From assembly GCA_005656395.1 (NCBI GenBank), contig SRSI01000078.1:1116001-1180000 (forward strand): 64,000 nt of DNA, read 5' to 3'. A program made the position numbers and the translations under genes. The notes under the pieces were generated by a model. That model was not told the origin of the DNA. It ran no database searches and saw only the letters and a program-made list of their open reading frames with translations. Source of the stretch: Strongyloides papillosus (Eukaryota; Nematoda; Chromadorea; Rhabditida; Strongyloididae). Positions 1 through 14,849 of the stretch are shown piece by piece (the stretch's first letter is position 1; the number at the start of each line of letters is the position of its first letter).

Positions 1-3000
1 AAATTTTTGTTCCCTTAATAAATTTTCAAGATATATTGTTATAATAATAACTGAATTAATTTGATACAATCAAAAAACACATACATTGATAGATATTTAT
101 GTGGAATGATAAAAAAAATGTTACGAAAGGTGTTTAGTAGAAGAATATCACCATTAAAAATTGAGTTCATTAACATTCATTTAAAGGAAAAAATTTTTAA
201 ATTTTGATTAATTTTAACAATTTTTCAACATATTCTACATATATAGTAATTTTCAGTTTTAGGTTAATTATCTAAATCATTTGATTTTTTTTATTTTGAT
301 ATTATCTTCTGGAATTGTCATTTTACAATAGGTGATATATAATATGATATTAATATACATATTTGCTTTAAAATAACCTTAAAATATTTAAATAAACATA
401 TTTAATCTATCATATCATAGATCGTTAAATTGTATATTCTATTTCATTCAATGTAAAAATATTTTATAAATATATATCCTACAGTGTATTGTTGTTATTT
501 ATGAGTAAATTTAGTGTTAAAGTTTTATCCTAACAAATAAATCGGTTAATTGTTTTCTTTAAACAACATTTAAATGCAAAAAATTTGTTATTGAAAGTAT
601 AAAAATTTTTTCAATATTATTATTATTTAACCAAAGCATACATTTTGTTTTATCATTACAATTTTATTTATTATTATAACAAAAAAGTGTGTTGTCAGCG
701 ATGACAAATTAGAAGAAAAAAAGAAGTTTGACAACAAAATTTGGATGTGATTATTAGGATAAATAATCTGTAAAATTCGATTCCAATAACCAATATATTT
801 TGAAATTTAAAATATATAACATTTCACTAAGTGTAACTAAAGTATGTGTAAAATTAAATCTAATAATTATATATTTTGAAGTAATATCTACCAAGTACAC
901 ATTTATCAATTTATAATATACTTAAGAAGAGCGATATTATCATTTTTGTTAATGTTTTTTATATGCCTACTTTCTTTACTTTAAAATTTAAAATGTAATA
1001 AATAAATTATTAATAGTAAATTATAATGGAGTAAAAAATAACTTTTTGAAGTAAGTATTATATATCCAATATATCATTGCTTTTTAAAATATTTTAAAAC
1101 AATATAGTTTAATATTTTCATTTTTAACTCAAAATCATTTGCCATTCTTTTGAAGTTGAATTTTTATGTTCAGGTCTCTCCAATAATTAATTAATATTCT
1201 GATATATTCTATTTAAATCTAAAAACTTTATGAATGATGAATAACAAAATGACCAACTATTTGTGTGAATGTTGTTAGCATAAGTGTGTATAATTATTAA
1301 AATTTATTTTTAAGAAAAATTGGTGATTTAAAGTTAAGATGTCTAAAGAGAAATTATGAATCAATTTGATCTATCATTATCACACTTAAATGTGCCAAGA
1401 TAAAGAAAACCATATTGTTTAGTTTATATTATTACATCATGCTATTATATTAAAATCATATATTGTGGTAAAAATAATTATTACTTTTAAAAACACTTCT
1501 TAAAATCACCCAATTATATATTTTTTTTATTTCAAAATTTGAAAGTAAACGTTACAATAGCCTTTAGAAGCATAATTTAATTTTTTTATAGACAGAAAAA
1601 GTTAATAATATCTGCACTTTTAAATAGTTTTTAGTAATCACTGTAATTACTTGTTACTTCAAGTGTATAAACTACTAGAAGTCTTTTTTTAATATTTGAA
1701 ATTATTAAAATTTAACATACTAAACATGCTACTTATAAACTATTTAACCATTTAAAGCCTATTTGTGTGGAATTATAAAATTAAAATATATATTGTATAG
1801 AATTTTCTTTAAGGAACCATAAACATTTAATTTTTTCTTGTTAAAAAAAGGTTTTTTAATCGATTTATGAGATATTATAAGATATATATAAGAAAAATGA
1901 TTGTTAATTAGAAATGATTTATAGAATGTAATATTTTAATGTGTTATAGATAGTTATTTAGAAAAAGAAATTAGATTTAATGCTACATAATCTTTCCAAA
2001 GTTTAATGCAAAAAAGTACTTCTATAATATCAAAATTTTCATGTATTTGCATTTTAAATTGATACTTGTCTTGTCCCTTTCAGCGCAATTTTGTTTTATT
2101 AAGCATTCATTTATTAGTAAATTTTTCTTTTTCATGTATTATTATAAAATATATTATATTTAAAATATACGTTCACTAAAATGTATGATTTTCTTCTTTT
2201 AAATTTTGCTTTTTGATAAAAAATTTTTTTCATCATTCAATTTTTTAAAATTATCTTTTTTTAATAAGAACTCTGAAATTAACTTTTTGTTATCGAAACA
2301 TATTTATTGAACATAAAATTTATCATAATTTAATATACTTCAAAAATTATTTTTAACTTAAGAATGATCTAGCAAGTAATTAATTGTCATTATTTGAATT
2401 CTTTTTAATTAAAAAAATACTTTTTTTTTCAATTTTTATTTAACTTATATAGAATTTATAAAATACTATTTAAGTTATAGAAATATATATTGAGTTCTTT
2501 AATGTAAAAAATCATTAATTTTTCAACATAAGTTGTTAACCAAAATAAATATATAACTTATGGTGTAGCAATAAAGTTTATTTATTTAGTAATGTTTATT
2601 ATGAATGATATATCTATCAACATGTATAAAAAGGCATTCCTTAAAGTATTAAGTAATGTTAATCTACTACTTCAAAATATATAATATTGTTTAAATATTT
2701 TCCTTAACTTGAAAAAAATTTATTATGTAATATAAAATTAATTATCATTTCTTAATTTTTTTACTAGTAAAAATATACACATTATAAAAAGATGGAAAAA
2801 AGAGCCCAGATTTAAAGACAATAATAAATTACAATTGTTGGTATAAAATATGCCATTTTGATAAACAGTTAAAGTGATTTATGTATACATATCACAAAAG
2901 TCGCGGTAAATAAATGCTTATTTTATGCGTTTAAGTATAATTTATAGCTACTCTTCTATAAAAATAGACAACTAAATTTAAAAAAGACATAAAGCGATAT

Positions 3001-6000
3001 GTTTTTAGATTGGTATCATTTACAAGTTACTGATAGCTTAAAGCAAAATAGTTTTGTAAAAAAAAGATAGCAAATATATTCAATTATCAGATTGAAGCAT
3101 GTCTTTTTAATAAATATTCTCTCTTTGATTTCTCATTGTCGTGTATGAATATATTCTGACAGTTAGTAGACCATTAAATGACAATATAATTTTCATCTAC
3201 ATGGAAGCTATTGTCATTTTCTTTTCAAGTGCCAAAATGTTGAGTAAACATTTTTTTTTAACATTTTATAAGTCATTTCTTTATTCATAATAAATCTATA
3301 CTTTTTCCTATAAATTACACGTTAGTATTTGTTACTAAAATTTTATTTAAAAAGCGTATCAGATATTTTTAATTGTACAAGTACATTCTAAACATTATTT
3401 GGTTTGAAATTTTTATCTATGATTATTGCAATTTTTAAAAATTTTAAGTTTCAACTTCTCAACTACAATCACATAAATTTCTAAAAAGTAATATTTGTTG
3501 AAAAACTTCATTAAGAATTGTTTAAAAATAATTGTGTTTATTTAAATAAAATTATTATAGTTTAGAAAACTTAAAAAGGGGATAATTTAAAATTAAATAA
3601 GTACAAGTGAAAAGTCGTTATCAAGAAAATAACAAAACAAATATGCTTACTTCTATTGTTGCATATTACTAAATTTCCGCCTAAAATATTATTAACTTAA
3701 TTGTATAAAGATATAAATTTTATATACTTGTATTATTTTTATTGGAATTTAAGATTCTTTTTACAATAATAAAAATATTTTTGTTTTTTTAACTACCTAT
3801 TAATATTCTATCCATTTTTTTACTTCATATATTCAATAAAATAACAATAATAGGAGAATCACATTTGGTTGCGTGATAAAAGATCTAAGAGTTTACGATT
3901 AATTTGCACAACTTTATTTGATATTTTTTAGAATTTTGAAAAATTTATTAAATATACAAATTATTAACAATATATGTTTATTTTATCATTATTTTTCGAT
4001 GATTGCATAGAAGTAATATAAGTAAAATAATATCGTCTTTCATAATTCTTTTTTTCCAACATAATATCTTTTTTTCTAGTTTTTCAAGATAAAAAAATTT
4101 TTTTAATAATAAAATAGCATTGTATAATAAAATATATTACTTAAGCAACAACTTGTTCTTTATATTGTTTTATTTCTCAAGATATCATATCCTTAACATA
4201 TTTATTATTTATATTAAAAAAAATACTTGCCTTTTCATTTATAAAGTATCTTGTTAATGTCAAACAAATTTTTACATGAAAAGAATTAATTTTTAAGGAA
4301 AGTAATAAAGCTTATTTTTATTTAATTTCTACTTGAATAAGAAATTAAATTTATAGTATTATTCTATTGAATCTTCTTTTGTTGACATATTATTTAAGAA
4401 AAAAAGTAAAATTTTTGAGAATATTTTTTATATGTTATTTTGCTGTTATATATAATATATTATAAGAATCAATTTACATAATTTATTCGCTTCAAATATA
4501 ACTAAATATTTAATGAGATGACTTTATTAAATTAAACAATAAATTGTGAAAAGTTAATACTCCTAATTACAGTAAACATATTCTAATTTGCATTTTTATA
4601 ATTAAATCTTAATATAACCTTATGAAAGTTTAAGAAATGTTTCTTAGTCATGGTGTATTTTGAATAAATTGAAATATCAAATATAAGGAGGATAAACATA
4701 AAGATAGTAATTAAATTTATTACACAATAAGTGCCAATTTTAAAGATGAATGATGTATAATTTTAAATATTGTAAAACTACATTTTTATTATTTAACCTT
4801 ATTATTACCACAAATTTTTTTTCAATTACTTCTATTCTCTATCATTTATTTTATATAAATATCTTATTATAAAAATTTTAAATCAAAAAGTTTGTAATTC
4901 AATTTATAGTCAATATTTTTCGTATGTTATTACGAAGTAAAAAATAATTAATTTTTTATGTTGTTGTTTTGTGAAATTAAAAGAAAAATCAAAATACCTT
5001 TTAATATAAGTAATTACATTGTTTTCAAATATTTACATTATTTACAGCTTTTATATTACCGTATAACAGTTTTTTCTTGTCATTTCTAACATGTATATTT
5101 TTTTGTTATATAAGGAAAATTATTTTAATTGAAATATACAATATCTCTGTAGTATAGACAAAAAATAACAATATTTAATGATAAATAACTTTGATTTATT
5201 AAGAAAAAACTATTAAATATATAATGATCTGTATGATGTATTATTTTTTTTCATTTCCTCCGCCTTACTTTTCTCAAAAATATTTTTTTCTTCTCTTCCG
5301 TAGTATATAAAATTTTACAAATGAATTTTTTTTAATTTCCAATTTCCTTGCTTGAAAAATTAAAGAAAATGATTGTTTATTCTATTACTTCTAGTCATGT
5401 TGGCTTAATAAAACAGTAAAAAATATTTTTAAACATATATCATTATTTAATTTTCACATGTGCCTAGGAATAGTAAAAACTTTTGAATTAGTAAAGTCTT
5501 TTTATATCATTAAAAGTAGTACAAGTGACAATTAATTTTGTCACATTTTTCATTCACCATTGATACATTTTACCCATATACTTATTCATTTTTAAAGTTA
5601 TTTAGAAAAAGCTTGACATCTTTAGAGATAAGTTGATATCATCCAGAAGCAGGTTTATTTAACTTACACCATATATATTTAATTTAATATTTACAATTAA
5701 GTTAATAAAAATTTATAATATTACTTGAAGGAGGAAAATAATTCGAGTAAAAATAAATAAAGTCAACTTTTTACTATACATGGAAATGACAAAAAATTTA
5801 AAATATCAATTAGTTGTATGCCATTTTCTAGTCAATATTATTGTAATATTACTTGCCATTTCCAGTAATCTTATTATATTAGTTAAAATATAAAAAAATT
5901 TATTTCCAATCTACGATTTCCTTATATTTTTTTCTTATTTTTATTTTTTTTCAATTTGATAATAAAATTACAACGTTCTAATAACAAAAATATTTATAAC

Positions 6001-7270
6001 TAAAAAATATCAGGTTGTTTTTTTGAAATTTTTTTTTGAAACTTACATAGTATTTCAATTTTCCAATTCAACATTAAATAAGTTTTTAAGTAATACTTTT
6101 TTTACATTAAAAGATAAGCAATAAAGAAAAAAATAAAATTAAGGTTATCATTTTGAGTGGATGAAAATAAAATATACATACAAAAGCTATTCTAAAAATA
6201 GTTCAAATTGTATCATTTTTTGATTTTAAAAAAAGAATGAAAATTTCTTAAGTAAAATAAAATATGAAAAGTGGGTTACACATTACAACTATTTCATTTT
6301 ATTTAAAAATATGATATGCCTTATAAATAAACCAGCAAAAAGTTTTTATTTTATATTTTTTTTAAATTTTGTATTACCATTGTACACTACTTATTCATGC
6401 TATTCTAAAGAAACACTTTTTGCAAAAATTATTAGCTTTGCACAAAAGCTTTATGATAAAGCATGAATCATATGAATATTGTCATTTTAATGACTTTGTA
6501 TCTTCAATATAGTATACATAGATGACTTGTAAGCAAATGATATTACAATAACATCAACATATCATTACCAAAAAGCGCCATCATTATCATGCCCTTTTTC
6601 ATTATAAGAAAAGCCATATGCCATAAAAGTGAGAAAGGGGTTAAAGTCAGTATTGCATTTGTTTTCAAGTAAAACAAATATTTCGCGTTAATAAATAAGT
6701 ATTTTTTTACATATATATATTGTAATGATAATATTTGCTCGACAAATTTCTTTTTTTTATCTCCCTTTTATTAAAACGATTTGAAAGTAAAAAAAGTTTT
6801 GTTTCAAAACTAATGATAATGCCTTTTTTACATGCTAAAGTCCTTTTTTAAAAGCCAAAAATTTACGTGCCAAAATATAGAAATTCATTGTATATTTTTT
6901 TGCCATTTCTTCTTTTATACTTATAGTTTCATATTTTTAAAGAGCAGGAATTCAATTACTTTAGTACTTTTAAAAAGTCACATATTTTAAATATTCTAAT
7001 ACCCTATTAAATATTTACCGAGAATAGGGCTTATTTTGTCTTTAATACTATTACAATATCCAAGAAAATAGTTGAATTTTTACTAAAAAGTTGGTTTCTA
7101 TATTTAGAAAATATTTCCTACTCTGAAATTCAATATCTTTGCTTGTGGATATTAATTATTTATTTATCTATTTAACTAAATAAAGTTTCTGAGATTTGAA
7201 AGAAAGTTATATCAAATAATGTAAGAAAAAGACTCTCTAAAAGATATTTATTATGAATAAGAATTTTTCC
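1..7270. other. gene-poor AT-rich desert
   Basis: No convincing coding exon, RNA gene or transposon terminus was seen on either strand. The stretch is dominated by A/T homopolymers and short open frames without domain content. Widely spaced single exons or unfamiliar non-coding RNAs cannot be excluded by eye. Confidence 0.6.
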
Positions 7271-7301
7271 TTTTTTAGATTAATTTAATAAAAACAGAAA
7301 A

Positions 7302-7901
7302 ATGGAACAATTGTTTAAAAATATAGTATTTTCATTTAGTAAAATTTTAATGTCAAACAGAAAATTGACAATATCACTTTCCTTATTCATTTTTTTAATA
7401 AATTTTAATATTGTCAGTGGAATAAAATGCTATTGTACAGATGAATCATGTTCACCTTATGGTGCGTGTGAAGCAAGTTTATGTTTAGTTGGAATAACAA
7501 AAAATACAAATTCCGTAATAAGAACGTGCGCAAATGATGTTCGTATGCCTTTGGGTTGTAGGCAACAAGTTGATGGAAAATGGTCAGATTTATGTGCTTG
7601 TGATCAGCATTTTTGTAATACATTTTCATATCTAAGAACTCAATCTCGTAGAGATACCGGAGTAAATGACATATTTTCTGAAACACCACAAAAGTCTAAT
7701 CATGATACCTCAAGTGATGATGCATTAGTATTTCAAAGAGTAGATACACCAGATTATGATTTTCCAGGACTTCCAAATCCAAATGCTCCATTATCTACAA
7801 AGACATCTCTATTAACATTATTGCTAGTTGTTGTACCTTTATCGGTAGGAGCGGCTGCAGTTATTGTTGTCGCATTTAATTATTATTGTCATTTATGCTA
7901 A
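7302..7901 (+). CDS. Ly6/activin-receptor-like three-finger membrane protein
   Basis: Single-exon protein of 199 residues. A hydrophobic stretch at about residues 22-40 fits a signal peptide; the second Met (residue 17) would give a more typical signal peptide, so the start is uncertain. The ectodomain, about residues 41-110, is cysteine-rich, opening with CYC and closing with CACDQHFCNT, which resembles the C-x-C...CN ending of Ly6/uPAR and activin-receptor-type three-finger domains. A Ser/Thr/Asp-rich linker is followed by a C-terminal hydrophobic segment (about 166-195), which could be a membrane anchor or GPI signal. A TTTTTTAG at 7271-7278 is a plausible trans-splice acceptor just before the ATG. 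A candidate polyA signal, AATAAA, lies at 8027-8032. Ligand and role are unknown; nematode proteins of this type are usually small cell-surface accessory factors (family knowledge). Confidence 0.65.
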   Translation: MEQLFKNIVFSFSKILMSNRKLTISLSLFIFLINFNIVSGIKCYCTDESCSPYGACEASLCLVGITKNTNSVIRTCANDVRMPLGCRQQVDGKWSDLCACDQHFCNTFSYLRTQSRRDTGVNDIFSETPQKSNHDTSSDDALVFQRVDTPDYDFPGLPNPNAPLSTKTSLLTLLLVVVPLSVGAAAVIVVAFNYYCHLC

Positions 7902-8032
7902 CTAAATTTAATATTTTGAAATTGAAATTAAAGACAAATATTGTGTGAGCAACATATTTTCATTCAATATGTATATATATTAACATAAAGTCAATATAGA
8001 AGTGGTAAATTTTAATGGTTTTTTGAATAAAT

Positions 8033-9755
8033 ATTTTTATGTTTAAAGTTAAACACTTTTATAGAATGTGCCTGTTAAAAAAGTTAAAAGAAAAACGTGC
8101 CTTTAAGATTTCACAAATGTTCAATGAAAATTAAACCGGATTAATGTACAATATTATTCAAAAATAGTTATTGAACAAAATTTTTAAAACGAAAAATTAT
8201 AGAAATATTTCTTAACCTTCATTACTTTTTTATACTTCAAAAGTATAATTTATTTAAATACTATTTTCCTAATTATTTTTTTCATTTACAGATTAAACAA
8301 TTTTACATATTAGTGTTTTAAATATATAAAATTTTTTAAAAATATAGTTACATGTACTTAAATAATCCAATGGAAATTAAATCAATTATTTTTTGTAACT
8401 TGACGTCATACTTTGTGATGATTTGTAAATATATTAAAATTTTAATAGGCTAATTTATTTTCTAATTACAAAAGTGACATATTGAGTAAAAAAGGCAAAT
8501 GTATTTACAATCTCTCTAAGCGGTACCCAAAATTTAACTAATTATGTGATACTTTTAAATCTGCATGATAAACATATAAAAAAAAACCATTATATTCTAT
8601 ACTTAATTATTTCATATGCCACATAGAAATTGGATTCTGATAATTTTTATTTCACAAAAAAGTGTTTTTTTATAATAATACTGGCAAATATATGATTTTA
8701 TCAACATATCTCTACAAAAAAATCTTTAAGAGTCTTAAAAATATATTTCTTTGATAAACTTTTTCTTAACAATAACTATTAGTTAAGTAGCGTTTAAGAT
8801 AAAATATTTAAAAAGTAATATATTTTCTTCTTTGTCACAACTCATTTCCTGGGTCAATTAAATTTTTTATGACTAATAAAAAATACAAAATTATGCTCTC
8901 ATCAATTTTAATATAAATGCTTTAATAATTATAGCATAGTAATTTAAAATAATAATTATTAGATAAAAAAATAGTAAAACTCAAAAACAATATGTCCTTT
9001 AAAGTGCAATGTCTTTATTTTTATAAAAATATTACATTAAAATATTTCCTTCCGCAAATTTTAAATTTATTATTCTCTTTACATTGTCAATTGGTAAAGT
9101 TGTTATGCTCGAGCATAAATATTTTTAAATGCACCCTTAGGATATACACTTACAAAACTTAAATGTCTTTGAGCAATATTTTTTTATTTGTAATCATAAA
9201 AATTACACTATTTATGTTTTAATGGTATTAATAATTTTAAGAAATTTTTAATTATTTTACGATGTAAATATTTATATTCATAATATTCTTTGAATAAAAG
9301 TCTATTAGAAAGGATGACTTTTCTCTTCTTTAATTTTTAAGAATCTTAAATAATACAATTATGGTTAATTCTTATTCCTTTCGATAATAAATTACATTTT
9401 TAAAATGATATTTTTTAATACATAATCAATCAGAATCACAAAGCAATAGTTAAAATTTTTATTTAAAATAGAATGATAAAATGTTATAGAAGCATCAAAT
9501 GACATCATATTTCAAGAATATTCTATAGATTTTTAATCTTTTTATATCTTTTATAATGTATTAATAATAATAAAAAAAAAATACGACGCTAATGGACCAC
9601 ATTGTTTACTAAAAAGTACAAGAAATACTTTTCTTTTAATTTTATGCCTTATCAAATGTTTATCTCCATAGAGGGTAAAACTTCTAAAATACACAAGTAA
9701 AAATGATATTATTCAAGTAAATATTTTTTCACATTTTTAAAGTATATAAAAACAC
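8033..9755. other. intergenic AT-rich DNA
   Basis: No coding exon recognised. It contains a perfect CRE-like octamer TGACGTCA at 8401-8408 and a 16-bp perfect palindrome at 9103-9118. Neither is clearly tied to a promoter: the gene on the left ends here, and the gene on the right is transcribed toward this stretch. Confidence 0.5.
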
Positions 9756-9758
9756 CTA

Positions 9759-11183
9759 TTAACCAACTTTCTTAAGCATCTTCTTTGCAACAACAGCTAC
9801 ATTTCTCATATGTTCAATTTCTTTCTTCCAACCAGTATAGTAATCATCAACCATATATGGTAGACCATTATCATTACAAAATTTTTTAACAAGTGGCATC
9901 ACTTTACTTAAATTGTGACGAGGCATTGTTGGAAATAGATGATGTTCTATTTGATAATTTAATCCACCCCATAACCAATCTATAAATATTCCTGGACGCA
10001 TATTTCTTGTTGTATAAACTTGGAGGCAAGCATATGTTTCAAGAATTCTATCACTAACTAAAAATATAATTATAAATTAAAAAAATCAAATAAAATTAAA
10101 ACATACAATTAAATTTGTCTGTTGAGTAATGGTTATATGTAACAACATGAGCTAATAAAAATCCACTAAATAATTGTGATACAAAGAAAAACATAACTCG
10201 AATTTCCCAGTTTGGTAGATAGTATAATTGAATAAATGTCATAATCCAATGTCCTATTAGTCCAATTTGTTCGTAAATAGCTTTTTCTCTATTAACCTTA
10301 TAAAAATGATTTGGCATAGATATGACAAATTGAATTGATTGTAGAAGCCAACTTAATCTTAAAAATGGTAATCCTAAACTCCAATAGATATGTTGATATG
10401 GTAATAATAATGCGGTCCAATGGTTTAAATCTATTATTTTTAAATCACTAGCAACAGTTGCCCAGAATGGTAATAAATCTAAATCACCATCTCTTCCAAC
10501 AACATTTGTAGCAGCATGATGAATATTATGTTGTTCTTTCCAACCACCAGATGAGAAACCTTGTAAAAAATTACCAACAATATATGATAATATATCATTA
10601 TGCCAATGATTTTTAAAATGTTGATTGTGTGCGTACTCATGAATCATCCATCCAAGTTGTTGCCATGCTAAACCCATACATAAAGCTGAAAAAACGTACC
10701 ATTCTTTTGATTGTAAATAATAACCCAACAAAATAATTCCAATTGCTTCAAAAAATTTTCTAATAAAGAAGATGTTATTTGCTTCAAAATAACCCGCTCT
10801 TCTTACCTCCATACGAAAGCGATTAAAGTTTTTATTTATTTCATCACATTTCTCTTGTGTTAAGTTAAATTCACCAATATTAACTTTATCAAGATATGTC
10901 AAAATTGGCTAAAAAAGATGACAAACAAAAGTAGAGTAAAATTTACCTCGGTTTCTTCTTCAGGTCCATCAACTAAATGAGTTTTTTTTAATTCTTCTAA
11001 TTGTTTATAAGCGATTTTTGATCCTCCATGGAAGGTATGAAAGACTGTTGATGCATCTCTATTTTTATAGGTTAAAATAGCTGATCCACCAGGGTGATTT
11101 TCCAAAAATGATGTTGTTATTAAAATCCATTTTCCATCAACCTTTATACGGAAATCGGATTTATCCAATGATCGGACGACCAT
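9759..11183 (-). CDS. fat-4: delta-5 front-end fatty acid desaturase, FAT-4-like
   Basis: Three exons: 11183-10947, 10908-10107 and 10057-9759, joined by GT/AG introns of 38 and 49 bp. The product is 445 residues, close to C. elegans FAT-4 and FAT-3. An N-terminal cytochrome b5 domain carries HPGG (residues 30-33). The desaturase part has three histidine boxes: HEYAH (169-173), HNIHH (206-210) and QIEHH (382-386), the glutamine being the hallmark of front-end desaturases. Segments such as AWQQLGWMIHE and NVVGRDGDLDL match FAT-4 as I remember it better than FAT-3, so delta-5 desaturation of C20 acids in the ER membrane is the likely reaction. TTTTTTAG directly before AAGAATG suggests trans-splicing at the 5' end. 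Delta-6 activity cannot be excluded from sequence alone. Confidence 0.88.
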
Positions 11184-11189
11184 TCTTCT

Positions 11190-12890
11190 AAAAAATCGAA
11201 TAAATTTAACGTAATATTACTTTTTTGTTAAAAAACAAAGCGTTATCATTAAATATTTGATATAATAGAGCTAAAAATGTTTGCACATTTTGATTACAAT
11301 ATATAAAATGGAATATTAAAAGTGGAAAAAAAAACTATTTATTTATAATCGCTTAATTTAAACCTATTTATTTGATAACAAATATTGTTCTATTATCTCA
11401 ATGTAAAAAATTAGGCATTTGCACGTTATCATGATAAAAATGAAGTTTCTACTCTATTTAGTATCAGTTTAATGATGTTAATCTATCCGTTACAAAATTT
11501 CCTACTTCTAAAAGAGCAAACAATTTTAAAAGGGATGCACATATGAAATTTAAATACTATCATTATTCTAAGATATGTAGTTTATTTTGATTAACTATTT
11601 AATTTTAAAAATGGTGTGATATATTATTTTTGCTTTGATGGAAAAAATTCTCACTTTTCATTTTAAATATATCATACTTTAAATTTTAATAATAGTGTTG
11701 ATAAAAATAAACGTAACAGTATTAGGTGGACCTTCAAGATATTAATATAAATGATATAATTTTTATCAAAAAAATGCATCAATTTTAATAATAAAATATC
11801 TCTAATACTATTTTTATTATTATTATAAGCTGTAAAAATATTGTATTAAGGAAAACAATAAATCTATAATTTTGATGAATAGTTAAAAACTTTGCATTTA
11901 AATTACCTAAAAATTAAACAAAATGACAAGACAAAAAAATTATGGAACAGTAAAATTTTCAAGGCTATTGACAATTATTTAAAAGTACTTATCATTTGAA
12001 AATAATTAAGAAATATATATTAAAATTAATAAACACATAGTTTATAAGAACAGTAAATGTATAAAGAATAGTGTATTATATGTATATAAAATAGATGATC
12101 TAATTAAAAACCAATAAAACATTTGTGAACAAAAAATTTATACAAAAATATACGTGTATAAAGTATAAATGCATACATGCAAACTGAGAAACATTTACAA
12201 TAAGATGACAAAAAAATGATGAAAAATGTTAGATGTGCTCCAATTTATTTAAAAGCAATATATATATATTATTAAAATAGTTTAATAATAAAAATTAATA
12301 CAATTTACTATGAGAATTCAAAAAATTAATGATGACACTTAAGATTACATCCCTTTAAATATGTATGACAATATTGTTGAAAAAACATTAAATTATTATT
12401 ATTAAATTATTGTCAAAAATCATCATATATAATGCAATAATTTGAATGTAATAATTCTTTAATAAAATTGTGATACATTATCACTTAATAATCAAATAAA
12501 GAATTTTAAATATTATTTCTTTGATAATTTTTTATTTCACAAATGTTTTTCATTAATGAGAATAATTTTGAATTCGATACATTTTTAAAAAGTACACTAT
12601 TTATAAATTCTTTGTCTATTAATCAGTCAAAACTATACACTTTACTTGTTCAAAATATTTCTTTTACCTTTATTATAAACAGTATATACACGATTTATAG
12701 GATTTTTATAGCTTGATAACTACAAATTTATGACGCTGATATGATTGTAAGGATCCTGTTTAATTGCATTTTCTTTAATACAACTTTGAAACATTTGTAT
12801 GTTACATGCAAAAGACCTCTTGAAAATTGTTCCATTTTATACTACATTAAATTTTTTTATCAAAAATACAATATTTTAATCATTTTTTAT
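11190..12890. other. divergent intergenic region
   Basis: AT-rich spacer between the head-to-head desaturase (-) and otopetrin-like (+) genes, so it should hold both promoters. No recognisable TATA box, binding-site cluster or RNA gene was identified. Confidence 0.5.
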
Positions 12891-12897
12891 TTTCAAT

Positions 12898-14778
12898 ATG
12901 AAAATAGAATCACTAAAATGGATATTTCAAATCCCAATTATCTCAATGTTTTTCATGTACATTATATTCTTAACATGTATTTTTATGAATATATATGTTT
13001 TATTATCAAGATCTGATACAATATATTATCTTAGAATTTACCATATTATTGTTGGTTTTTTAATGATAGCTGCTAGCATTGTAATGATTGAGTTTATGGT
13101 TAGAACAAGAAAGTTACCTAAGCTTGATTCACCACATGAAATGCCTAGACCAGCAATGATTGGTGCAATAACTTTGACAATTGGTATCGTTGTTGGTTAT
13201 GCATATTTCATAATTTTCAATTTTTCATTTTCGAACTGCGATAAATTAGTTGATCAATTGTATGGATCTGAATTTTATCTTGATGCAATTTACTCTTCAT
13301 TGATGATTATTTTTTGTTGTTTATCACTAATATATGTTTTTCATCGAGCATACTATGGAGCAGTTAATACGCATCTTGATCATATTGGAAGATTATGGAT
13401 AAATATTACTTTTACTGTAGTTTGGTTAAAAATAGTTATTTATAAAGGATATTTAAGTCATCAGGAACTTTGTCAGCGTAAAGAACTAGAAGGTTATTGG
13501 TGTCCCGTTATTAAAAGGCATTATGATTGTGATCCATATAATGATTTACATGGAACACAAAAAATTTGGTTTTATCTTAACAAAGGATTACTTAATACTT
13601 CTGTGATTTCATGTGCTTCTGAATTCTTTCCCGTCCTTCTTATATCTCATTGGTTAGCTTGTGGAGGTGCAGAAGAGAAAGCTGAAGATTTATTAAGAAA
13701 AAGGCAATTAAAAAAGGGTATTCGTGGAATGATGCAAGAATTTATAAAAGATATTTCAAGAGTTTATGCTGCTGATTCAAATGTTACAGGACCACCGTTA
13801 ATTATACCAAATATAGTAAAATATTCAAATATTGGATTAGCTTTAATTGCTTGTATAGGAATGCTTATAAGATGGTTTGTCTTTTTTTATTATGCTATAA
13901 ATTTTGATACTCTAGCAAAAACACATTGGAATTCTAATGACTGGATATTTTTTTTTGCTTCCTTTTTTCAAGCATTATTTTTTTTAATCATTTATTTATG
14001 GGTTAAAAAAATAAAATCAGAAAGATTAGATGCTCATCATAAAGCACAAGCAAGAGGTGATATCTATATCCTATTTGGGTGTGGAGTGGTTCTTTCAATT
14101 AAATTTATTTTACAATCAGTTGAGTTATACTATCAACAGAATATTGATATAATTTCTGTGACTGAAGAAATTATAAGAACATTATCATTATTCTTTATTC
14201 AACTTTGTTTATGGTTCCAATATCTGGCAATTCGGCGTCTCCTTGCTTTAAGTGATCGTGATTTAAACGCTTCAAAATCATTTTTACCATTTGTTTCTAT
14301 TGTTGGATTTTTTATTGCATGGATTCATTTTGGTTGTACATTTTTAGATACCTCCGTCATTAAATATCAATTGACTGATGATAGTTTTGGTTTTAATGAA
14401 ATTTCGTTAATTTGTATGATTTTTACACAAACTATCTTCCCAGCAGATTATTTATATGCATTTACTGTTTCAGGTTGTTGGATGGACCTTATCATAAGGT
14501 AATAAAAAATTTTTTTATTACACTTATATAATTATATTTTTAGATATATGGAAATGGGTCTTTTTCAACTAGGAAAACCACGTTTAGAGGTCTCTGAACA
14601 TCACGAGAATGATCATTTAAAAGGAGAGACATTAAATAATAATGAAACATCAAAAGATTATAAGTTTAGTGATCAGTCTTCATATTCTTGTAAAACTGAA
14701 GATTCAATAAATGACTCTACATCAATTGCAAGTAATTTTAATGACAAACTAAAAAGTAAGGTCTTAGAATCGAGGTAG
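12898..14778 (+). CDS. otopetrin-like 12-TM protein (candidate proton channel)
   Basis: Two exons, 12898-14498 and 14544-14778, with a 45-bp intron, giving 611 residues. I count twelve hydrophobic segments (first at about 8-35, last at about 500-535), arranged as two halves around a cytoplasmic-like charged loop (EEKAEDLLRKRQLKKG). Otopetrins have this 12-helix two-domain layout. Local resemblance includes the fifth segment and a glutamate in the sixth (SEFFPVLL). The family is called from topology and remembered local patterns, not from a profile search. Otopetrins are proton-selective channels of the plasma membrane, and nematodes have several paralogues. The C-terminal tail, encoded mostly by exon 2, is acidic, Ser/Asn-rich and probably disordered. 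AATAAA at 14840-14845 is the likely polyA signal. An unrelated multipass transporter remains possible. Confidence 0.6.
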
Positions 14779-14849
14779 TCGTCAACATTATGGTATAAAA
14801 TGAGATATAGAATCTTCAAAGCATATCATGTTACTTATAAATAAATATA

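Noticed and set aside
8401..8408. Perfect CRE (TGACGTCA) as a promoter element
   Set aside because: It lies between the 3' ends of two genes, far from any start codon, and a single octamer may occur by chance.
12741..13016. 91-codon frame overlapping the otopetrin-like start
   Set aside because: Different frame over the same exon, no domain.
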